A stretch of 64,000 bases of DNA from Acinetobacter sp. ANC 4178 (GCF_004331175.1 NZ_SJOD01000001.1:620001-684000), one strand, 5' to 3'. Numbered from the stretch's first letter, positions 50,431 through 60,515 are shown. Notes: generated by a model not told the origin, from the sequence alone. Numbers and translations: made by a program.

Positions 50431-52281
50431 TTACTTACCGAGAAATTGACTGACTTTTTTGGCTTGTGCGGGGTCACTCCACCAATAGTCTAAGCCTAAA
50501 GATAATTTTGGCTTCACTTTAGGTTGATGATACATATTCCAATAGGCATACCAATTGTCATTTTTACCATAGGTTAGGATTTGATAGTAACCTGCCCGTA
50601 GTAATCGATCCAACACTCGGGTACGTAGAATTAATTGTTCCCGATTCGGTGCTTGAATCACCTGTTGCACAGCAGCATCGATGGCGGCATTTTGTATGCC
50701 TGCATAATTATAGTTACCAAACTCACGTGCTGCACTGCTACTCCACATTTGCGCTTGCTCGCTGCCAGGGGAAAGCGATTGTGGCATTTCCAAGGTGGTC
50801 ATATCAAATTCGTAACGACGCATCCGCTCCATATATTGCGAGACATCAACCTGACGCAGTTTTACATTAATACCTAATTTTTTTAGGTTTCGAACCCACG
50901 GCATAATCGTACGCTGTGCGCCCTCTTGATAGAGCAACACTTCAAACTGGATCGGCCGTCCATTTTTATCATACAACTGCCCTTGTCGATATTGGTAACC
51001 CGCCTTCAGCAAAATAGTACGCGCTTGGAGTAAATTCGGGCGATTGAACCCACCTGCATCCGATTTAGGATACTGCCAATTGGAGAGTACACCTTGTCGT
51101 TGCACAGGATTCAGCTTCGGTAAATAAGCTTGTAATAATTTTAATTCAGCAGCACTCGGCTGCCCCGTTGCTGCCAATTCGCTGTTCTGAAAATGGCTTT
51201 GCAAACGCTGATACTGTCCATAGAACAAAGCTTTATTCAGCCATTCAAAATCATAGGCATAACTGAGTGCCTGACGAAAATAAATGTCATTCAATGGAGC
51301 TTTCCGCGTATTGAATACCAAACTTTGATTGACCACGGGTCGTGCCAAACGCTGGCTATATTGCTTGACCAATCCTGCTTTTACAGCAGGAAATTGATAG
51401 CCCGTGACCCATGTCTTGGTCTTCTTTTCTTCATGTAAGGTGTACTGTCCCGACTTAAAACCTTCAAAGGCAATATCATTATTACGGTAATAGACATATT
51501 TCAGCCGATCAAAATTATAACGCCCCCGATTGACCATTAAATTTTTTGCCCAATAATTCGGATTGCGCTTATAGGTAATACTGCGCCCTGCATCAATACG
51601 CTCAATTAAATAAGGACCCGAGCCTAAAATAGGTTGTAAGGTAATTCGAGTAAAATCTTTATTTTTCCAATCTAATTTGGAGTAAATGGGTAAACTCGCC
51701 ACAATCAGTGGCATTTCCTTATTTTTGCTCGACTTAAAAATAAATTTAACTTGTGATTTGGACAGGACTTCTGTTTTCGCCAAATTCGACAAATACATCT
51801 GCAAGCCTAAGTTGGCTTTACTTTGATAGGCATCAAAACTGAATTTAACATCCTCTGCGGTCACAGGCGTTCCATTGCTAAAACGCGCCTGAGGATTCAA
51901 ATGAAAAATAATAAATTGCGGATTTACGGGATCAAATGTGACTTGATCAGCCAATAACGGATACATCACCCCAGATTCATCTAAGGAATTGTCCATTAAG
52001 GTATCAAATAAATAATTGACACCCTCTGTTGCACTGCCTTTGCCATTCATACTGTTGAGATTATCAAAAGTACCCGTTGCCGCAGTGCTGATATATCCGC
52101 CTTTTGGCGCCTGAGGGTTAGCATAAGGCATTGCCTTGAGCTTGGTATATTTGGGCTGACCATGTACAGCAATATACGGCGTGGTCTGCAAAGACGACCA
52201 CACCTGCTGTGTTACCATACCACTGCTTAAATATAGCAATAGCACGGCAACTTTTTGGCTGGTTAAACGAACTAGCGACAT
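50431..52281 (-). CDS. yejA: Peptide ABC importer substrate-binding protein YejA
   Basis: This is a 616-aa periplasmic binding protein of the peptide/nickel family (cluster C). A Sec signal peptide runs to about residue 29 (QQVWS before SLQTT). Family segments are HGQPKYTKL, PKGGYISTAATGTFDNLNS, RFSNGTPVTAEDVKFSFDAY and GSGPYLIERIDAGRSITYKR. It captures short peptides for YejBEF. Pseudomonas loci of this type carry two binding proteins; only one is seen here. It starts 14 bases after the mltD stop, so the operon may be read from the mltD promoter. Confidence 0.94.
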   Translation of the reverse strand: MSLVRLTSQKVAVLLLYLSSGMVTQQVWSSLQTTPYIAVHGQPKYTKLKAMPYANPQAPKGGYISTAATGTFDNLNSMNGKGSATEGVNYLFDTLMDNSLDESGVMYPLLADQVTFDPVNPQFIIFHLNPQARFSNGTPVTAEDVKFSFDAYQSKANLGLQMYLSNLAKTEVLSKSQVKFIFKSSKNKEMPLIVASLPIYSKLDWKNKDFTRITLQPILGSGPYLIERIDAGRSITYKRNPNYWAKNLMVNRGRYNFDRLKYVYYRNNDIAFEGFKSGQYTLHEEKKTKTWVTGYQFPAVKAGLVKQYSQRLARPVVNQSLVFNTRKAPLNDIYFRQALSYAYDFEWLNKALFYGQYQRLQSHFQNSELAATGQPSAAELKLLQAYLPKLNPVQRQGVLSNWQYPKSDAGGFNRPNLLQARTILLKAGYQYRQGQLYDKNGRPIQFEVLLYQEGAQRTIMPWVRNLKKLGINVKLRQVDVSQYMERMRRYEFDMTTLEMPQSLSPGSEQAQMWSSSAAREFGNYNYAGIQNAAIDAAVQQVIQAPNREQLILRTRVLDRLLRAGYYQILTYGKNDNWYAYWNMYHQPKVKPKLSLGLDYWWSDPAQAKKVSQFLGK

Positions 52282-52295
52282 CTTAGATTGACGAA

Positions 52296-55200
52296 TTAAA
52301 GATTCGGAACTTTAATCACATCACCAATTTTTAATTGCGCCGATGGCTTCAAGTCATTCATTTCTGCCAAAGCACTCGCCTCAACACCATAACGTGTAGC
52401 CAAGCGAATCAGATTATCACCTGATTTCACTTTATACTCTTTCACCGTTTTCGGAATTAGAATGGTTTGACCAACCTGTAAACCAGTACGTGAGCTCATA
52501 TCATTTAAACTTGCCAATTCGGAAACTGAAATTCCCACACGACTGGCAATCAAATTCAGTGACTCACCCGATTTCACCGTATATTTCTCGGTGTCTTTGC
52601 TACTCACACTACTCTTTTTCGGGCTGCTATCCGCTTTAACGGCGGTTTTCGTCGGTAAATCACCGTCAACTTTCAAACGTTGTCCAACACGAACCGAAGC
52701 ATTGGTTGACAAGTCATTTAACGTTGCCAAATAACTCAACTGCAAATGATATTTCTTGGCAATACTGCCTAAGGTCTCACCCGATTTCACTACATGCGTG
52801 TCTTTTGTAGTTTCGGAACTTTCATTGGACGGTTCAATCACAGGAACTTCACCTGTGAGTTTTAATCGCTGCCCAACACGAACATTGGCATTACGACTCA
52901 TGCCGTTTAAGGTCGCTAAATTGGCTTGGCTTAAATTGTATTTACTGGCAATGGCAGACAAACTATCGCCAGATTGCACCACATAGCTTTCAGGCACTGT
53001 AGAACCTGCTGGCACTTTGATGGTTTGTCCAACATAAACACCGCTGTTGGTTGAAATTTTATTCAGCTCTGCCAAATCACTGAGCGAAATTTTCGACTGT
53101 GATGCAATGCTATATAGCGTATCGCCACGCTGAACTTTATAGGTTTCAGTTTTAATATTGATATCAACATTTGGACTGTCCACTTTTGCCGTGGCATGTT
53201 TTTCCGATGTCGATGCTTCCTGATTGACAGTATTGATTGGAACATTAATTTTTTGTCCAACCATCAAATTACTACCTGCATTTAAGCCCGATGTTAATTC
53301 TGCCAACTCTTGGTTAGATAATGCATAGCGGTCAGCAATCAACTTTAAATACTCACCGCGTTTCACCACGTAGGATTTGGTTTTAATGCTGCTCTTTGCC
53401 ACGGCTTTTTCAGTCGATTTCTTTGCCGTGCTTGAACTGCTGTCTTTTAAAGATAACTTCTGACCCACAAATAAACCGCTGGTTACGGTTAAATCGTTAT
53501 AGTCCGCCAACTGTTTCACTGAGAGACCAAACTGACTTGCAACACTGGTCAAATTGTCATTGGCTTGCACCACATAGCTGTCTGGTTTGCTACTGGTATT
53601 ATTAGAAGAACGATCTTGTACAACGGGTTTAGCATCGTATAAATAGATACTATTGCCAACAAACAATGGTGCATTTGGATCAATCTGATTCCATTTGGCG
53701 ATATCGCGCCAGTTCACCCCATTTTTCATGGCGATGGTTGCTAAAGTATCACCTTGTACAACAGTATACGTGCTACGTTTACCTTTCGGCGGCACTACGA
53801 CCACTTCAGATGCCGTTTTCACATAATTCTTGTCTTTATTTAGTTGAGCTTCTTCTGAGTCTAACTTGGTATTGTCTGTGACTGATTTTGGATAAGCAAA
53901 GCCTTTGGTTAACTCTTTACCTTGTTGCTCTGCGACAGATTGACTGGTCTGAATTGCCGTCAATTTAATCTTGCCATCATAAGGATCGACAATTTCCGTT
54001 CCTTGTGGGGCAATCTGTTTGATCTCAGCAACCACTTGTTCTTGTTCAGCTTTGGTTGCTACAGGTTGCAAAACCTGATCAACAGTTTTGGTTGCATCTT
54101 CCGCTTGAACCGCTGCCATAATCTGCTCACGTTCCACCGCAGAAATTGGCGGTTCCACACTCACTGGCTTCACGTCTTTGGCAGGTGTAACTGCAACAGG
54201 AATACGTGGTGCGCTCGGAACAACTGTATTCGAAGCAAAAGCCGCTAAAGCATCTGCACCGCGTGGTGTAGTCGATAAAGGACGACCTGTATTCGTCATC
54301 ACTGTAGTTGTTGCCTTCGAGCCTGTCGTTTTAGAGGTGTTGCTCGCAACCAACGCAGGTGGTGTCGCTTTACTTGGCGTAATCACCGTTGCAGTCGAAC
54401 TATTCATCATCGGTGCAGCGCTGGCCCATAAACCGCCTGAGCTTGATTGTAATTTAGATAATTTTGCATCAATTGATGGACTAATATCCGCAGGAATCAA
54501 AATACGCATTGGGCTGCTGCTATCAATCTGATCACCACGATGACCTGGATTGAGCGCATACAATTCAGCACGACTTAAACCTGTAACCGCAGCAATATCA
54601 TTTAAGTTCGCTGGCCCTACACTAATTTCTCTAAAGTGTGGTCGGTTTGCAATTGGAGGTAATGTCACACCATAAGCATTTGGATTCTTAATAATCTGTG
54701 CAACTGCCAAGAAACGTGGCACATAGTTCATGGTTTCTTGCGGTAAACGTAAAGACCAATAATCGGTCGGTAAACCCGCCTCACGGTTGCGGTTAATCGC
54801 CTGTTGAATTCGACCTGGGCCTGCGTTATACGCGGCCAAAGCCAACTCCCAAGAACCAAACTGGTTATATAGGCTACCTAAGAACTCATATGCGGCACGG
54901 GTCGATTCAACGACATCACGACGACCATCATACATACCCGACTGTTTTAGCCCGTAAATACGTCCCGTACTTGGAATAAACTGCCAAAGTCCTGCTGCCG
55001 CTGCACTACTGGTTGCGGCAGGGTCATAAGAACTTTCAATAATCGGCAATAACGCAAGTTCAGTTGGTAAACCACGACGCTCGGCTTCTTTGACTGTGTG
55101 GTAAAGATAACGTGAGGCACGTGCGCTTAAACGCTCAATATAAGGCTGTCGAGAGACGAACCAACTACGCTGGGCTTCAATACGTGAATCCCAATGGTTA

Positions 55201-55499
55201 AGATCCATTTTAAAACCGACAGTCATGCGCTTCCACACATCACCGTGTTTTAAAATAAGCAGACGATCCCCTTCTACGGCACGCATATCGGTGGCAGATA
55301 AAAGATCTTCCAAAGAATCTAAACTATTTGCATCTAAATAATTCGAGCCAACCTGTTTTGAAGCAGCAGCCTTGGTTGCACTCTGGCTCGATGCACAACC
55401 TGTGGTTAATCCTAATGCAGCGAGTGCAGAGCCCAATACAGTAATCTTAAATAATGTCGGAACCGAGGGCTGCCACAAGAACGTGGTTGGTTTATACAT
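52296..55499 (-). CDS. mltD: Membrane-bound lytic murein transglycosylase D with eight LysM repeats
   Basis: This 1067-aa lipoprotein cleaves peptidoglycan glycan strands. LGLTTGCASSQ supplies a lipobox. The SLT domain (about 120-300) has the catalytic glutamate in ALLPIIESSYDP, AAGLWQFIPSTGRIYGL and AYNAGPGRI. A low-complexity linker rich in Ala, Thr, Val and Lys follows, then eight LysM modules (YTVVQGDTL, YVVQANDNL, YVVKRGEYL, YKVQRGDTL, YVVQSGDSL, HVVKSGETL, YTVKSGESL, YKVKSGDNL). E. coli MltD is about 450 aa with far fewer LysM. The start is ATG 55499 (MYKPTTF), giving a normal lipoprotein signal; the frame extends to 55559. Confidence 0.93.
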   Translation of the reverse strand: MYKPTTFLWQPSVPTLFKITVLGSALAALGLTTGCASSQSATKAAASKQVGSNYLDANSLDSLEDLLSATDMRAVEGDRLLILKHGDVWKRMTVGFKMDLNHWDSRIEAQRSWFVSRQPYIERLSARASRYLYHTVKEAERRGLPTELALLPIIESSYDPAATSSAAAAGLWQFIPSTGRIYGLKQSGMYDGRRDVVESTRAAYEFLGSLYNQFGSWELALAAYNAGPGRIQQAINRNREAGLPTDYWSLRLPQETMNYVPRFLAVAQIIKNPNAYGVTLPPIANRPHFREISVGPANLNDIAAVTGLSRAELYALNPGHRGDQIDSSSPMRILIPADISPSIDAKLSKLQSSSGGLWASAAPMMNSSTATVITPSKATPPALVASNTSKTTGSKATTTVMTNTGRPLSTTPRGADALAAFASNTVVPSAPRIPVAVTPAKDVKPVSVEPPISAVEREQIMAAVQAEDATKTVDQVLQPVATKAEQEQVVAEIKQIAPQGTEIVDPYDGKIKLTAIQTSQSVAEQQGKELTKGFAYPKSVTDNTKLDSEEAQLNKDKNYVKTASEVVVVPPKGKRSTYTVVQGDTLATIAMKNGVNWRDIAKWNQIDPNAPLFVGNSIYLYDAKPVVQDRSSNNTSSKPDSYVVQANDNLTSVASQFGLSVKQLADYNDLTVTSGLFVGQKLSLKDSSSSTAKKSTEKAVAKSSIKTKSYVVKRGEYLKLIADRYALSNQELAELTSGLNAGSNLMVGQKINVPINTVNQEASTSEKHATAKVDSPNVDINIKTETYKVQRGDTLYSIASQSKISLSDLAELNKISTNSGVYVGQTIKVPAGSTVPESYVVQSGDSLSAIASKYNLSQANLATLNGMSRNANVRVGQRLKLTGEVPVIEPSNESSETTKDTHVVKSGETLGSIAKKYHLQLSYLATLNDLSTNASVRVGQRLKVDGDLPTKTAVKADSSPKKSSVSSKDTEKYTVKSGESLNLIASRVGISVSELASLNDMSSRTGLQVGQTILIPKTVKEYKVKSGDNLIRLATRYGVEASALAEMNDLKPSAQLKIGDVIKVPNL

Positions 55500-55717
55500 A
55501 AAAAAATCCAAACAACTCGTATAAAATTTATTTTTAGCACTGCCATTGTAGTGAAGCACGGCAGAGACTCAAGGCAATAATTTAGCGCGATTCGAGGATA
55601 AATGTTACAAGAAATTAAAATTTAACCATGTAATACACTTCCAAAGCACAAATGCGTTATACAATACGAAATTAGATTCGCTTCTGTTAACTTTCTTTGC
55701 TGGCTGGATGACCCTTT

Positions 55718-57094
55718 ATGTCTGAAACAATTACGCTCTATGTCGATGGCGCTTGTCGTGGAAATGGTAAAGATAGCGCACTCGGAGGTTGGGGAGCCTA
55801 TATCGTTACAGCAACCGAAGAACGTAAAATCTTTGGCGGGGAAACTCAAACCACCAATAACCGCATGGAATTGACTGCGGCAATTGAAGGTGTGCTCGCT
55901 TGTCCAAAAACAGCCAAGCTGATTATCTGGACAGACTCCAACTATGTCAAACAAGGTATTACTGAATGGATTCATGGTTGGAAAAAGAAAAATTGGAAAG
56001 ATGTTAAGAATCCAGATTTATGGCAAAAACTAGATAGCGTCTGCCAAGGTCGAGACATTGAATGGAACTGGATTAAAGGCCATGCAGGTCACCCAGGAAA
56101 TGAAATGGCAGATCAATTAGCAAATCTCGGCGCTGATCAAACTGCAAAAAATTTAACAGCAGCAACAGAAAACCGCACTGATGATAAAAAAAAAGCTGAA
56201 TCCGACTGGCTTTTTGATGACCCTTTCGGACTAGATTTTGCAGGAGAAGAAGCTGAACCTGTGGAACCTGAAAACGTCGAAGATGAAATCGCAGAACCTA
56301 TCATTGCTGTGGAAATTCAACAAGATTCGCTACCGCCGACTACATCCGTAACGACGCATCCGCACATTGTGATTACGCCTGCAACCGTAGAAGCAATTGG
56401 TCCGCGTCAATTAATTCTGGATACCGAAACCACAGGTTTTTATTTTCAGGACAGCGATCGTATTATTGAAGTCGGCGCGATTGAAATGATCAATCGCAAA
56501 CTCACAGGCAGCTCCATTCATATTTATATCAATCCTGAAAAGGAGGTCGGTGACTCCGTCAATGTCCACGGCATTACCGATGATTTTTTAAAAGATAAGC
56601 CAAAGTACGCAGAAATTGCAGATGTCTTGTTTGACTACTTAAAAGGCGCTGAAATTATTGCGCATAACGCGACCTTCGATATGAACTTCTTAAATATGGA
56701 GTTTAAGCGTACAGGTCATGGGCCACTCTCTGAAGTGTGTGAAGTCACAGATACGCTCGCGATGGCGAAAAGCAAACATCCTGGACAAAAGAACTCCTTG
56801 GATGCTTTGGTACGGCGCTATGAAATCGCGCAACGTGATCGTACTTTCCATGGCGCATTGCTCGATGCCGAAATTTTAGCCGACGTCTATTTGGCAATGA
56901 CGGGCGGACAGGTTTCGTTTGATATCGATGCGCTATCGCAAAGTGAACAACAGCAAGGTGCAAGTGGACGACGCCAAATTGATCAAACAGGCTTAGTCGT
57001 TATCCTACCTTCCGAAGAAGAATTGGCTGCACATGAGACGTGGGTCAAACAAATTGAGGAAAAACAGGGCAAATCTTGCTTTTTTTCAAAATAA
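55718..57094 (+). CDS. rnhA-dnaQ: Fused ribonuclease HI - DNA polymerase III epsilon (proofreading) subunit
   Basis: This is a 458-aa bifunctional protein. Residues 1-150 are RNase HI (LYVDGACRGNG, NRMELTAAIEG, IWTDSNYVKQG, HPGNEMADQLA), with all four acidic catalytic residues. Residues 150-225 are an acidic linker. Residues 225-440 are a DEDDh exonuclease (LILDTETTGFY, IIAHNATFDMNFL, FHGALLDAEILADVYL) with catalytic Asp, Glu, Asp, His and Asp. In E. coli the two are separate divergent genes. In the fusion, primer or R-loop removal and replicative proofreading sit on one chain. The reading frame is continuous with no sign of an error at the junction. Confidence 0.94.
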   Translation: MSETITLYVDGACRGNGKDSALGGWGAYIVTATEERKIFGGETQTTNNRMELTAAIEGVLACPKTAKLIIWTDSNYVKQGITEWIHGWKKKNWKDVKNPDLWQKLDSVCQGRDIEWNWIKGHAGHPGNEMADQLANLGADQTAKNLTAATENRTDDKKKAESDWLFDDPFGLDFAGEEAEPVEPENVEDEIAEPIIAVEIQQDSLPPTTSVTTHPHIVITPATVEAIGPRQLILDTETTGFYFQDSDRIIEVGAIEMINRKLTGSSIHIYINPEKEVGDSVNVHGITDDFLKDKPKYAEIADVLFDYLKGAEIIAHNATFDMNFLNMEFKRTGHGPLSEVCEVTDTLAMAKSKHPGQKNSLDALVRRYEIAQRDRTFHGALLDAEILADVYLAMTGGQVSFDIDALSQSEQQQGASGRRQIDQTGLVVILPSEEELAAHETWVKQIEEKQGKSCFFSK

Positions 57095-57219
57095 TTTCTA
57101 GAGATTCTGTTATTTTTTGTATTTAAACTTTGGGGACTTCAGTTATAGTTAAATACAAGAAATAACGCTCTAACTCAGCTAAACATAAACAGATAATATA
57201 CTAGGAAAGGTGCAGATAA

Positions 57220-58869
57220 ATGTCTTACCAAACCTCTATTCATTTTGATCCTACGGCCTTACTGATAATAAAAAATGAGGTTGATAACTCGATCAAGTTA
57301 GTTGAATCTGCGGTCAGTACCTTAGCAGAGGATCATACTCTACCGTTTGGTATTGATGATGCGCTGAATCAATTTGAACAATGCGCCCAAGTTTTGGTCT
57401 TAATTGATATGCCAAACTTAGGACAAATTGCTCAATACGCTGCGGAACTTATGCGTAAAATCATGGCAAATCCTGAAAATATCAACACACAGGATGTGAT
57501 CGCGCTCAGTGAAGGCACGACCATGTTGAAACGCTATATTGAGTTTATCTGCCTGCGTGAAGTCAAAGTTCCTCAATTTCTACTTGATACATTAAACCGT
57601 TTAGAACTGGCTTTAGGTAAACCACTGACACATGAAGGTCAGCATCTTGAATCACTGTTGAACCATATTGAACCTACATTGCAGTTGGCTCATGTTCCAA
57701 CACTCGAAAAGTCAGAATATGTACACCGCTTATATAAACTTGCCTTAAACAAATTGCTCCAGCAGCAAGAAACCGAACTCGATTTGCAAGCCATTCGCAT
57801 AGTAGGTACCTATTTAGCAGGTTTAGCCAACCAGTTAGCCAGTCAACAATACTGGGGACTGGTTCATGTAGCATTTAATCAAATTGATAATCTACTGTTT
57901 ACAGATGCACGTTTACGTAGTCTGATTGATATTGAACGCAATATGGCCGCTTTTTTCCAAGCACCAGAAAACTTCAATGCCAGTCTGAAAGATTTATCTA
58001 ATATTCTTAGTTTATGTATTAGCCAAGAAGATGACTCTGCTCAAAGCATCCGTGATCAATTAAATATTAGTGAAGATGCCTTAACAGACACTCAACTGCA
58101 AGTGTTTAGCCGTCATTTGTATGGTCCAGATTTCAATACCATGCATACCATTAGTGAACTTGTGACCACAGAAATGGCACAAATCCGCAATGAAATTGAA
58201 TATAACTACCAAACCCTTTCACCTGAGAAAACGCAAGAATTACAGGTAAAAATTAAGGAATTGGCGAATATATTCAAAGTCTTGAATTTGAATGAAGCAT
58301 ATCAAGACTTATCGCGTCAGGCCGAAGCATTGAATCAAAGCGATGTGTTAAAAGACGAAAATTTTGCTCAGCAATTAATGAAAGGCATCATCTCTGCCAT
58401 AAATTCGATTGGAGTATTAGAACGTCATCACACATCAAATCGCTTACAACATCGTGTGAACAACATGAACGTTTCTCTAGATCGTCTAGACGAAGCCCAT
58501 GATGCTTTACTAAATGAAACCAAAATTTTGGTAGATCATGCCGCTGCTGCATTAATTCAATATCTTCAAGATCAGTTCTTGGGTGCATTAGGCAATCTGT
58601 CTACACAACTGAATGAAATCAGCGGTGCGTTACTCTTCCTGAATGCCAATGAAGGTCAGCAAGCCTTGAAAAATGCTGCGCAATTTGTGCAACAAAAAAT
58701 TGAAGCTTCTAGTAATATTTCTGAACAAGAAATCAACTACATTTTAGATACTCTCGCGAGTGCCGAAATGATGATTGATAATTTAAAGAACAAACAGCCT
58801 GTATTGCATTCAATGTTTGATGTAGCATTGAGCAGCAGTCAAAAACTTAATGCCGAAGTAGTCGCCTAA
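57220..58869 (+). CDS. fimL: FimL-like protein (ChpA N-terminal homologue)
   Basis: This 549-aa, mostly helical protein has no catalytic motif. Its N-terminal Hpt-like region (FDPTALLIIKNEVDNSIKLV, QCAQVLVLIDMPNLGQIAQY, LKRYIEFICLREVKVPQFLL) resembles FimL and the start of ChpA from Pseudomonas, but no phosphorylatable histidine motif is evident. Length is close to P. aeruginosa FimL. There, as here, nudC is the next gene and rnhA/dnaQ is nearby. FimL is a scaffold that links type IV pilus signalling to cAMP synthesis. AGGAAAGG lies before the ATG. The stop overlaps nudC. Confidence 0.8.
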   Translation: MSYQTSIHFDPTALLIIKNEVDNSIKLVESAVSTLAEDHTLPFGIDDALNQFEQCAQVLVLIDMPNLGQIAQYAAELMRKIMANPENINTQDVIALSEGTTMLKRYIEFICLREVKVPQFLLDTLNRLELALGKPLTHEGQHLESLLNHIEPTLQLAHVPTLEKSEYVHRLYKLALNKLLQQQETELDLQAIRIVGTYLAGLANQLASQQYWGLVHVAFNQIDNLLFTDARLRSLIDIERNMAAFFQAPENFNASLKDLSNILSLCISQEDDSAQSIRDQLNISEDALTDTQLQVFSRHLYGPDFNTMHTISELVTTEMAQIRNEIEYNYQTLSPEKTQELQVKIKELANIFKVLNLNEAYQDLSRQAEALNQSDVLKDENFAQQLMKGIISAINSIGVLERHHTSNRLQHRVNNMNVSLDRLDEAHDALLNETKILVDHAAAALIQYLQDQFLGALGNLSTQLNEISGALLFLNANEGQQALKNAAQFVQQKIEASSNISEQEINYILDTLASAEMMIDNLKNKQPVLHSMFDVALSSSQKLNAEVVA

Positions 58870-59642
58870 TGTCAGAATTATCACTTGCCTATATTTTTCA
58901 TCAACAACAACTCTTGGTTGATGAACATCTGCAACTACCTAAAGTTGAGCGCATGGCAAGTGATCTACATTTACACACGGGCAATACTGTCATTGCCCGT
59001 GATCTACAAGCCAATGAGAGCATTCCCACTGGACTACAATTGGTGCCCATTCGACAACTGTTGACTCAATGGAGCACCAAGCAGTTTGAACAGGCCAGCC
59101 GTGCCATGCAGCTCTTAGAATGGCGTCGTAACCATAAGTTCTGTAGTCATTGCGGGCATGAAACACAGGTTCATGCAACTGAATATGCCATGATCTGTCC
59201 AGCTTGCCATTATCATCAATATCCACGCGTACAACCTTGCGTCATAACCGTGATTACCCGTGGGGAAGATGAAATTCTTTTAGCGAAAAATGCCAAAAAC
59301 ACCAACAATATGTATGGTTTGATTGCAGGCTTTGTTGAAGTTGGTGAAACGCTAGAAGATGCGGTACGTCGTGAAACTGAAGAAGAAGTCGGCTTAAAAC
59401 TCAAAAATATTCAATATTTAGCAAGCCAGCCTTGGCCCTTCCCAAGTAACTTAATGATTGCCTTCCGTGCTGAATATGCTGCGGGTGATATTCAATTACA
59501 AGAAGAAGAAATCAGTGATGCCCAATTTTTCAAATTTGACCAGCTCCCTCAAATTCCATTCAAAGGAAGTATCGCACATGCCATGATTATGCATGTGACG
59601 CAAGGACACCCAGTTGCCGATGACACACATCTATGGCTTTAA
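58869..59642 (+). CDS. nudC: NAD+ diphosphatase / RNA NAD-decapping hydrolase NudC
   Basis: This 257-aa Nudix enzyme has the four-cysteine zinc ribbon (KFCSHCGHETQ, MICPACHYHQYPR) and a complete Nudix box, GFVEVGETLEDAVRRETEEE followed by VGL. The SQPWPFPSNLM motif specific to NAD pyrophosphatases follows. It cleaves NAD(H) to NMN and AMP and removes NAD caps from RNA. Its ATG shares one base with the fimL stop (TAATG), so translation is coupled. The 3' end overlaps the convergent esterase gene by 12 bases. Confidence 0.95.
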   Translation: MSELSLAYIFHQQQLLVDEHLQLPKVERMASDLHLHTGNTVIARDLQANESIPTGLQLVPIRQLLTQWSTKQFEQASRAMQLLEWRRNHKFCSHCGHETQVHATEYAMICPACHYHQYPRVQPCVITVITRGEDEILLAKNAKNTNNMYGLIAGFVEVGETLEDAVRRETEEEVGLKLKNIQYLASQPWPFPSNLMIAFRAEYAAGDIQLQEEEISDAQFFKFDQLPQIPFKGSIAHAMIMHVTQGHPVADDTHLWL

Positions 59643-60515
59643 GGCTTCCTCTATAGAAATCAAAATTTGTTCTTTGGTTTCAAAATAACGACTGAATAAA
59701 CTCGATACTGATCCCATCACTGTAATATGGCCTGTGCGTGGAATTACAATCATTTTGCTGTGATTGCCATTTTCTTTCAATACTCGGTCAAAATCTTCCG
59801 TATTATTGTGCCCCACAATCTGATCATTTTCTGCCATGAGCAAATAATGCTTAATACTATTCGATGCTACAAAGTAATATGGCATGACTTGCTGAAAAGG
59901 AACACTTTGATCAAATGCCTCGGCACACAGCGGATCACCTTTATAATCAAAATGATATGGACCTGCCACCCCAATGATGGCACGGATTTGCGCACGACAT
60001 TGCAACTCATACTGCTGCGGATGATACACCGCCGACATGACATTAAATGCACCTGCCGAATGCCCCATAAGCACCACATTGTCGGTACGAATTAAGAGTT
60101 TTTGCTGATGCAGGCTTAAAAAATTAAGGGCAAGAGTTAAATCATCAACATAGCTTGGGAATACGTACTGCGGTGCAAGATGATAATTAATAACTGCTAC
60201 GTCATAACCTTCACGGGCAAAAGCTTCACCTACAAAACGGTAAGAACTTTTATCACCATGCGTCCAAGCACCACCATGCACAAAGATAATTAAAGGTTGA
60301 TTCAACTGAGGTTTATTCGTTTTGAATAAATCTAGACGATGACGTGCCTTTAAGCCATATGCAATATTTTCATGCAGTGTATATCCCTCACGCGGTGTGA
60401 GCTGATTTAATGCATAACTACCAACATCGTAGATGCGAAAGTCTCGAAGAAAGTCTTTCGCATTACCCACGGTGTCATTTAACTGTTTAATCCAATATTC
60501 GGATTTATTGAACAT
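59631..60515 (-). CDS. Alpha/beta hydrolase (hormone-sensitive-lipase/carboxylesterase-like)
   Basis: This 294-aa hydrolase has IFVHGGAWTHGDKSSYR (HGG oxyanion motif), VVLMGHSAGAFNVMSA (catalytic Ser), an Asp region in LLMAENDQIVG and RTGHITVMG (His). It resembles acetyl-xylan or short-chain carboxylesterases of the BD-FAE type. There is no signal peptide. The start overlaps the end of the BON-lipoprotein gene by 11 bases, so both are expressed from one message. The natural substrate is unknown. Confidence 0.85.
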   Translation of the reverse strand: MFNKSEYWIKQLNDTVGNAKDFLRDFRIYDVGSYALNQLTPREGYTLHENIAYGLKARHRLDLFKTNKPQLNQPLIIFVHGGAWTHGDKSSYRFVGEAFAREGYDVAVINYHLAPQYVFPSYVDDLTLALNFLSLHQQKLLIRTDNVVLMGHSAGAFNVMSAVYHPQQYELQCRAQIRAIIGVAGPYHFDYKGDPLCAEAFDQSVPFQQVMPYYFVASNSIKHYLLMAENDQIVGHNNTEDFDRVLKENGNHSKMIVIPRTGHITVMGSVSSLFSRYFETKEQILISIEEALKP

